From NCBI GenBank assembly GCA_001936135.1, contig CP012817.1:806001-870000 (forward strand): a stretch of 64,000 nucleotides of DNA, read 5' to 3'. This document shows, piece after piece, positions 58,363 through 64,000 of the stretch. This DNA comes from Saccharomycopsis fibuligera x Saccharomycopsis cf. fibuligera. Its lineage: Eukaryota > Ascomycota > Saccharomycetes > Ascoideales > Saccharomycopsidaceae. The position numbers were made by a program, and so were the translations under genes. Under the pieces are notes generated by a model that was given only the letters and a program-made list of their open reading frames with translations, did no database searches and was not told the origin of the DNA. Each line of letters opens with the position of its first letter. The stretch's first letter is position 1.

Positions 58363-58776
58363 TCATCCACCACTAGCACAGCCATAACACCCACAATTCA
58401 CGCATCTTTGCTTCTCCTCTTTCTTCGGTACCCTGCATATACAGGTCTTTTCCAAGCATCTTAAACAGCATAGCTTCTCATAGCCCTGCTTCTTCCACTT
58501 AGCAATGAGCAACGCATCAGCGTATTTTTCTTTCAAAAGCCACTGGTAGAGATCATTGGAAATAAGCTTCTTTTTGTAGTATAACTCATATACGTACCGA
58601 GACCTCTGATGATTGAGTTTCATTATTTCCCACAAATTACTATTCTTGTCGCTTGTCTTGGTGAGCTTACGCTCCTCCAACTCTTTGAGCTGCTCATCGT
58701 ATGCATCTAATTGCCCTTTGATCTTTTCATATCCTGCTGGCGGTTTTTTGGTTCTCGTAGTCTTAATCTTTGGCAT
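58363..58776 (-). CDS. BUD31: Splicing factor Bud31
   Basis: The 137-residue protein matches the Bud31/G10 family: MPKIKTTRTKKPPAGYEKI at the start, SRYVYELYYKKKLISNDLYQ in the middle, and a Cys-rich C-terminus (CCLRCLEKTCICRVPKK, then CVNCGCYGCASGG) that binds zinc. Bud31 is part of the NTC-associated Bact/C spliceosome and is needed for efficient splicing of some pre-mRNAs. It is slightly shorter than S. cerevisiae Bud31 (157). The ATG at 58776 gives the conserved start. A CACGTG lies 166 bp upstream. Confidence 0.96.
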   Translation of the reverse strand: MPKIKTTRTKKPPAGYEKIKGQLDAYDEQLKELEERKLTKTSDKNSNLWEIMKLNHQRSRYVYELYYKKKLISNDLYQWLLKEKYADALLIAKWKKQGYEKLCCLRCLEKTCICRVPKKEEKQRCVNCGCYGCASGG

Positions 58777-59336
58777 CTTTCAATAGTATGAATTATTCTT
58801 ACTTCAAAAGTATGATATTTTGAACCAGTTCACTTAACTGGCCCTGTATTAGAAACAACAGGCTCAGTCACAATCAAAGATAATGTAGAGAATCTCTTTA
58901 CGCCATACCATCTTAAGAAAATCTTGAGAATAATCACGGGTCACGTGCGTCTGTGGATGTGAGATATGCCCTATTGCAGGATGAGTATTTAACTCACTAG
59001 AAGCTATGAAGGACACTCAACAATGATTATTTTTAATTAATCATAGCAAAAAAATGAAGAAAAAAATTGTTTCAATTTCAATGTGGATTGTTTGTGTTTT
59101 TCAATATTTATATTTCGTACAATTATTTGAGGTTTCGAAGTGCATATCAATTTTACAAAATTCCCTAATTAAGAGGCGTGAAAAAAAAAGGAAAAAAAAA
59201 GCCAAACTACCTTGAAAACCTCAACCATTACAACTGAAACATCACCGCCTTGGTGCCAAACCAGCAGCAAGGTTGACCTGCCAACAAAAAAATTAAAAGA
59301 TATTAACTTGAGCAAGCTAAAGTCAGCAAAAAGAAA
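58777..59336. other. BUD31 promoter
   Basis: This 560 bp region contains TCACGTGCG at 58941-58949 and AT-rich sequence up to the tRNA-Gly 3' end, where T5 (minus sense) forms the Pol III terminator. I see no gene. Confidence 0.5.
58942..58947. promoter_or_regulatory. CACGTG E-box upstream of BUD31
   Basis: CACGTG (TCACGTGCG) lies 166 bp upstream of the BUD31 ATG. It is a typical Cbf1-type site by sequence and position. Confidence 0.35.
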
Positions 59337-59407
59337 TGCGTAGACCGGGAATCGAACCCGGGGCCCAACGATGGCAACGTTGAATTTTACCACTAAACCA
59401 TCCACGC
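59337..59407 (-). tRNA. tRNA-Gly(GCC)
   Basis: This is a 71-nt cloverleaf without intron: acceptor GCGTGGA/TCTACGC, D-arm with TTTAGTGGTAAAA, anticodon loop TTGCCAT (anticodon GCC), T arm with GGGTTCGATTCCC, discriminator A. The sequence is nearly identical to S. cerevisiae tRNA-Gly(GCC) through the body. T5 follows. Confidence 0.96.
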
Positions 59408-59700
59408 TTATAGCTTTTAAAAAGTATTGGATTCAGAAGGTAGCATAAGACAAGGACTGACAATAAAGTATTATTTCCAGTATGCTGTAGGTCTTGAATT
59501 AAGGTAATTCAAGATTCCACTGCTTTCATGAATTGTATAAGAAACAACCTTCGTCTCTATAAATATTATATAGTATGTATGAATAACCAAGTGAAGTCAT
59601 TTTGCTTCTATTACTTGATATATTTATTTTAGTTATCTTCTCTTTATTGTTGTCTCCCCCACTAGACATAACAATGAATCCCAAAACCATTTTACGTCTC

Positions 59701-59732
59701 AATTTAACTAGATAATGATAAATATATAACAA
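59701..59732 (-). repeat. Dispersed repeat, copy A
   Basis: These 32 bases match 62025-62056 at 29 positions, with looser similarity continuing about 8 bases further. The copy lies about 295 bp upstream of tRNA-Gly, the position where yeast retrotransposons insert. It may be an LTR remnant. Confidence 0.5.
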
Positions 59733-60012
59733 GAAACGGTTTTACGGATTAATTAACAATCCGAAGTGGTTATATCCTAGGCCTATGAAATATCTGCATA
59801 TTTGTAACCTCGGAATTTTACTGGCTCATCCAGTCAAAACAGACAAGCCTCATGCTAAATATTTATCACATCCTCTTCTATCCTCACTAGGTTTGTAAGA
59901 ATTGACGAATTCAAACACACATCTGGTCATAATATCATTAGCGTTTTATGAAGATTTTTCCCAATCAGGTCTCGGCCTATGAGAATATCTAGTTTAATAA
60001 ATCGATCCTTCT

Positions 60013-60016
<4 letters not shown>

Positions 60017-60046
<30 letters not shown>
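60017..60046. repeat. Poly(A) tract of 30
   Basis: Thirty A on plus, that is T30 in the sense of the minus-strand gene at 60333, about 286 bp after its stop codon. Confidence 0.9.
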
Positions 60047-60051
<5 letters not shown>

Positions 60052-60332
60052 CTTTGTTTTTGGATCTTGGCGCCATAGCAATAGTTGTTGTGCACTAACT
60101 AAACGTATATTTTTTCTTTATCTACTTTAATCGTGCTTTAAAAGAGTTGTTGACCTATAGTTCTTCTTAAAAAGATTTGGCATTTGATTACTCAGTTTCA
60201 AATTTCGACAATAATGTAACGCTTTTTCTACCTATATAGTGCTAAGAGTCTAATGATTTCGATCTTCTACTCTATCATCAACTTTTGCTAATGATAGTGG
60301 TATTATTTATTGAAGATTTCATATCAGAAAAT

Positions 60333-60740
60333 CTAGATCAGCGTTATTGTCCGCACTCTAATATCAGAATGTACTCTAATAATACTATCTTCAGAATGAA
60401 ACTTTTCATGAAGTTCACCAATCAAATGCATCACTTTGCCAAATGGACCTTCAAGAATCACTTCTGTATCATCGGCAAGTGGATTATTGCTTGTCCGTTG
60501 TGGTACAAAAAATTGAACAATATCCTTTTTTTCACTGCTATTATTATTAGTATCGTTATTATTGTCGCTGGCCGCGATAGAAGCATTAAGCTCACCTATT
60601 TTGGTTTCGAGGAAACTGGTGGCCAGCTGGATCACTTTGGAAAACTCGGTGGTGGTGGTGCCGATAAACATAAACAATACCGATACGCGGCTATGGATGT
60701 TGTCTGCGGAAGCAGCATTGTCTGTGGTAGAAACGCTCAT
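60333..60740 (-). CDS. Small protein of unknown function
   Basis: The 135-residue frame begins MSVSTTDNAASADNIHSRVS. It has a hydrophobic-helical part (VLFMFIGTTTTEFSKVIQLA, about 21-40), an Asn/Asp/Ser-rich loop (56-70), and a second ordered part (ILEGPFGKVMHLIGELHEKF, about 95-114). The pattern of two helices joined by a loop would suit a small subunit of a complex, such as a DASH or Mediator component, but I cannot recognise the family. The codon use looks like a real gene. The penultimate coding CTG reads Ser in this yeast. It is isolated between gene-poor regions. Confidence 0.65.
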   Translation of the reverse strand: MSVSTTDNAASADNIHSRVSVLFMFIGTTTTEFSKVIQLATSFLETKIGELNASIAASDNNNDTNNNSSEKKDIVQFFVPQRTSNNPLADDTEVILEGPFGKVMHLIGELHEKFHSEDSIIRVHSDIRVRTITLI

Positions 60741-62647
60741 ATCTAAGATATTTGCTATGAACTAAAGAAATTCAATTGAATGATACCCTATGTAATTATA
60801 GTGATTCTGTCTAACTTTAAAGAAAGTGTATGTGTAGGAATTGAATATGCAGTTGGCTAGGTGGGCAGATGTTTTGAGTCAATGAATGATGCAACGGATC
60901 AATTAATTGAAGAGAATGTGCTTTGTTTCTTGCGTAATTGTGATCACTTCACTAAAGATTAATAGGGCGAAATTATAGAGACGATATAGTTTGCTATGTC
61001 AGTTTATTGATCTTCTCTGATGTTGAAAGCTCGGCAAATTCAAAGATGCTTCTCATTTTTGTGGAGGATAGACGATGTCATTACGGCCTTAAAAGAATGT
61101 GTCATAGTGTGAAAAACAAAAAACAGTTGTATGGATCACGAGAAGAGGGAAAAAGTGCAGGGAATACGATATCGGCTAAGTGCGTGGGTAGTAATGATCT
61201 TCGAATTGAAAGCAGGAAATTCTCGCTAATTATTACACCTTAAGGACATAGACGGAGTTCACTAGGAGTAGTATAGAAAAGAAAACCTTGTTAATTACAG
61301 AAATTTAGTGAACTGAAAGAGAAGAGAACAACTGTAAGTTTGTGTACAAAAACTGTAGCTCCATCAGCACGGTTCAAGTAATGTGATTAATTTAGTTATA
61401 TGCAATAATTCTATACTTTCTCCGTTTTTCAATAATAAACAATTGGCTATCAACAGTTGTCTAAAAAAAGCATTTTTTTGATTTTCATAGAATTCAAAAA
61501 TTTTATTTTTGCACTATACCATTTTTTACATACTATCCACATAAGTGTCAATTTTTTGAGTAAATCCTGATTCAAACTTCCTCAGATGCTTTACTTTGTT
61601 ACAATGCAAACTTTCTCAACCGGAATCAGAAAGGACAAAATACGCATTCAAAAACATTTCAAAACCTCAATATCAGATATTGAGCAAAACATTTCTTCTA
61701 ACAGTAGCTTAACTATGTCTTAATCTGGTTTGTAAAAGTATGAAGTTTAGCTCTTTTTATTTTTTTATTTTTTTTTTTTTTTTTCCACAATCAAGATCAA
61801 TTTAAAACAACATATAAATGATATAAAGTATAATCATCTATAACAAAATACTATTTAGCCCGAAGAAGAGATAAAACAATAATATGAAAATATTATTGGC
61901 TGACTATTTCCATATTGATTTTTTAATATAACCAATAATCACCTTGTGTTTTCAAAGTAATTTATATCTTACGGAATGCTGATACCACAGGGCTCATGGT
62001 TATTGTTTAACTCCATATGTTTCTAATATAACTAAATAGTGATAAATATATAACAATATAGGGTTGAGCTGTATATAAATAATAATCAAACTAAATAAAA
62101 CACATTTTAGCGTTGAGCTATTAGTTGTAAATATGCATATTGTGGAACCAAACAAAGGATGATAAAGGTAAAAAATATTACGTATCTGTGTCTCAATTAT
62201 TGATATAGAACTCAAGGTTCGTCAATATCTTAAATCTTTCAAAAATAGCTGTCCGCGAAAAACCAACATTATTGCAATACTCAAACTTTTAAAAGTTTCA
62301 CCTTTTGTTTTAAAATAGGAATGCCCTACAAAACTACTTCAGATTCTTTTAGTAGGTAATTCTGAGTGGTTAGATGGGTATCTCAGATTCCTTTTATTCC
62401 GCCCACCACTATATACACAAGTTAAAATGAACACATCGCCGACCTTTATACAAAACCTTTGTTAACAACTCAGGTGTCACTTATTTTACACATACAAGGT
62501 TGTTGTATTAACTGTATATAAATGATAGAAAATAGAATCTTATAAACTTATTTATACAGCATATACGCTTATCTCGACGGTTGTGAACCCAGACATATCT
62601 GGGAGAAGAAGAGACTATAGGAAATATTCAAAATATTGGTCAAGGAT
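60741..62647. other. 1.9 kb AT-rich gene-poor region
   Basis: This region contains a 19-base inverted repeat (61666-61684), a T-rich tract near 61757-61785, the second copy of the dispersed repeat and AT-rich sequence leading to tRNA-Trp. A 78-codon TTG-started frame at 61007 is not supported. The segment 62341-62640 looks LTR-like in composition, but no boundaries can be set. Confidence 0.45.
62025..62056 (-). repeat. Dispersed repeat, copy B
   Basis: These bases match copy A at 59701-59732 in 29 of 32 positions and have the same orientation. The copy lies 592 bp upstream of the tRNA-Trp gene. Confidence 0.5.
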
Positions 62648-62732
62648 GATGTGGTGGCTCAATGGTAGAGCTTTCGACTCCAGTTAGTACCGTGCCATCG
62701 AAGGGTTGCAGGTTCAATTCCTGTCCATGTCA
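62648..62732 (+). tRNA. tRNA-Trp(CCA) with 13-nt intron
   Basis: The mature 72-nt form has acceptor GATGTGG/CCATGTC (two G-U pairs), D stem GCTC/GAGC, anticodon stem TTCGA/TCGAA, loop CTCCAGA (anticodon CCA) and T arm GCAGG-TTCAATT-CCTGT. A 13-nt intron follows position 37. The body is nearly identical to S. cerevisiae tRNA-Trp, whose intron is longer. T6 follows. Confidence 0.95.
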
Positions 62733-63526
62733 TTTCCTTTCTTTTTTGTTGTTTTTCACCTTTTTTTTTCCTGTTTTTATATATATTCGCAAATTAATCC
62801 AAATTTATATTGCTTTGGAAACAGGTGCGCTTGCTTGGTACCAACACACTGGCAACGACCGGTACTGGGCGACGCTATATGCGTGTTTTCCCAACATTTT
62901 TGCTACTTTTGATAAGTCTCTATTTTCACAAATATATAATTTTTCGATCTACTGTTGATACCTGTATATATAGATGTTCGGAGTTTGACGTGACATTAAC
63001 AATAAATTATTAAACTGGGCATAGTTGGTTTTTCCGAGATTTTCAGCCTAATTTATTTTAGCGCCCTTTTTCAAAGCACTGGCTTTTCGACCCTCAGTCT
63101 CTGGAGCTAGCTTAGCTATTCTGCACCGGGAACTCCGACAAAATCCCGAAATAAAAAATTGCATGATATTAGTAAGTCTTGTTCTTATTTTTTTTTATTT
63201 TTATTAAATTTTTTGACCGATACAGAATATAGGGTGTGGGTTATATTATTCCAAAGCCATACCTTATAATCCTTAGCAATTGATTGGGTCGTTTGGAATA
63301 TTTTTAATGGCAAAGTGAAAACTGTGAAGTTAGGGTAGTTGATACTTTGGAGTAATGAAGTATAAGACGAGGAGTGACTGCTACACAACTAGTTTAATTA
63401 AAAAAAAGACATCACGATTTAATATGAAGTATTTATACGAGAAATAAATAGAAACATACTTGCAACTGGACTGCAATAAAAATTAGACAAATATCAACTT
63501 GTACAACACTACTTATGAAAAATTGC
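62733..63526. other. tRNA-Trp / GND1 3' spacer
   Basis: This is a 794 bp AT-rich spacer. A direct-looking segment near 63079-63152 (CTGGAGCTAGC, ACCGGGAACTCCGACAAAATCCCG) is more GC-rich than its surroundings, without a recognisable gene. Confidence 0.45.
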
Positions 63527-64000
63527 TTAAGCAGAGTAAGTAGAAGCAGACACATTACCACCTTTACCGGTCCAGTTGATGTGAATATCTTGACCTTCTG
63601 GCAAATGTTCAGAAGCGTGTTCTGGCAAAACTCTGAAAGTGTGAGCACCAAAGTAATCTCTTTGAGCTTGGATCAAGTTAGCTGGCACTTTAGCGGATCT
63701 GTAACCATCGTAGAAAGACAAAGCAGTAGCGAAAGCTGGAGATGGGATACCGTAAGTGTTAGCCAAAGCTAAGGTTTTTCTCCAACCGGATTGAGCCTTA
63801 GTGATGGCATTCTTGAAGAAATCGTTAAACAACAAGTTTTCCAAGTCTGGGTTTTCTCTGTAAGCGTTGGTGATATCAGCCAAGAAAACAGATCTGATGA
63901 TACATCCACCTCTCCACATCAAAGCGATAGCTGGGTTGTTCAATTTCCAACCGTATTCTTTAGCAGCTTCTCTAATCAACATGAAGCCTTGAGCGTAAGA
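63527..64000 (-). CDS. GND1: 6-phosphogluconate dehydrogenase, C-terminal part
   Basis: The last 157 residues of the gene are present; it continues beyond the right edge. The sequence SYAQGFMLIREAAKEYGW, MWRGGCIIRSVFLADI, FYDGYRSAKVPANLIQAQRD and YFGAHTFRVLPE with HINWTGKGG matches the all-helical dimerisation domain of 6PGDH, which oxidatively decarboxylates 6-phosphogluconate to ribulose 5-phosphate with NADP+ in the cytosol. The C-terminal STYSA resembles the yeast STYQA end. Codon use is strongly biased, as in highly expressed yeast genes. The stop is TAA at 63527-63529. Confidence 0.97.
   Translation of the reverse strand, partial: SYAQGFMLIREAAKEYGWKLNNPAIALMWRGGCIIRSVFLADITNAYRENPDLENLLFNDFFKNAITKAQSGWRKTLALANTYGIPSPAFATALSFYDGYRSAKVPANLIQAQRDYFGAHTFRVLPEHASEHLPEGQDIHINWTGKGGNVSASTYSA

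Larger units (their letters stand above)
59408..60332. other. tRNA-Gly upstream region with possible LTR debris
   Basis: This 925 bp AT-rich region contains a short inverted repeat (59493-59513), one copy of a repeat shared with 62025-62056, and an A30 tract (60017-60046). Reading away from the shared repeat on minus begins TGTTATATATTTATC, the form of a yeast LTR end, but no full element is visible. Confidence 0.45.

Noticed and set aside
60333-60740. Assignment of the small unknown to a DASH or Mediator subunit
   Set aside because: Size and helix pattern would allow it, but no signature residues could be matched, so no name is given.
61007-61243. 78-codon frame in the gene-poor region
   Set aside because: It starts at TTG, has no family features and lies in AT-rich spacer.
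62360-62400. GAGTGGTTAGATGGGTATCTCAG-like stretch as a tRNA D arm
   Set aside because: No matching anticodon or T arm downstream; at most a decayed fragment.

Overview
The window is nuclear DNA from a budding yeast (Saccharomycotina). The genes are eukaryotic and mostly single-exon, with AT-rich spacers, Asn/Ser/Gln-rich protein expansions, RNA polymerase III tRNA genes with introns, and two short spliceosomal introns with yeast-type branch points. Coding sense shows that CTG is read as serine. In a Rab4-type GTPase both CTG codons of the P-loop make sense only as Ser (GPSGVGKSC), and a CTG in the last MET30 WD repeats sits at a Ser/Thr position. This points to a CUG-Ser clade yeast. I cannot name the species. 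The window also carries eIF3d and a Rab4 GTPase, two genes that Saccharomyces cerevisiae lacks.

Layout. 0-3 kb: 5' end of RPT1 (proteasome ATPase) and DRS1 (60S assembly helicase), both on the minus strand. 3.7-9.1 kb: SYS1 (Golgi), a doubtful small ORF, a Ser/Asn/Thr-rich protein, then 2 kb without a recognised gene. 9.1-18 kb: Rab4 GTPase and PRE3 (proteasome beta1) on minus; eIF3d, COQ1 and SMD1 on plus. 18.7-25.3 kb: SMC3 and DBF2 on minus. 26.7-34.3 kb: MET30, THO1 and spliced IKS1 on plus. 35.2-43.1 kb: a zinc-cluster transcription factor, an Asn/Ser-rich unknown and a spliced DUF4112 membrane protein, all minus. 43.5-47.7 kb: tRNA-Val with intron, MGR1 and a small secreted protein behind a 1.9 kb upstream region. 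48.7-57.1 kb: AIM44-like bud-neck protein (minus), TGS1 (plus), PHO80 (minus). 58.4-64 kb: BUD31, tRNA-Gly, a small unknown, tRNA-Trp with intron and the 3' end of GND1. This last part is AT-rich, gene-poor and carries a repeat that may be LTR debris.

The genes are an ordinary eukaryotic mixture with no operon-like logic. Shared themes are the proteasome (RPT1, PRE3), spliceosome and snRNP maturation (SMD1, BUD31, TGS1), cell-cycle control (SMC3, DBF2, MET30, PHO80, AIM44-like) and mitochondria (COQ1, MGR1). I see no clearly new multi-gene system. The items most worth a second look are the CTG=Ser evidence, the unusual Rab4 inserts, the two introns, the uORF overlapping the SYS1 start, the sense-oriented poly(T) tracts downstream of stop codons, and the cysteine-free secreted protein. 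Several apparent long frames begin at TTG or GTG; I used the first supported ATG or a spliced upstream exon instead.
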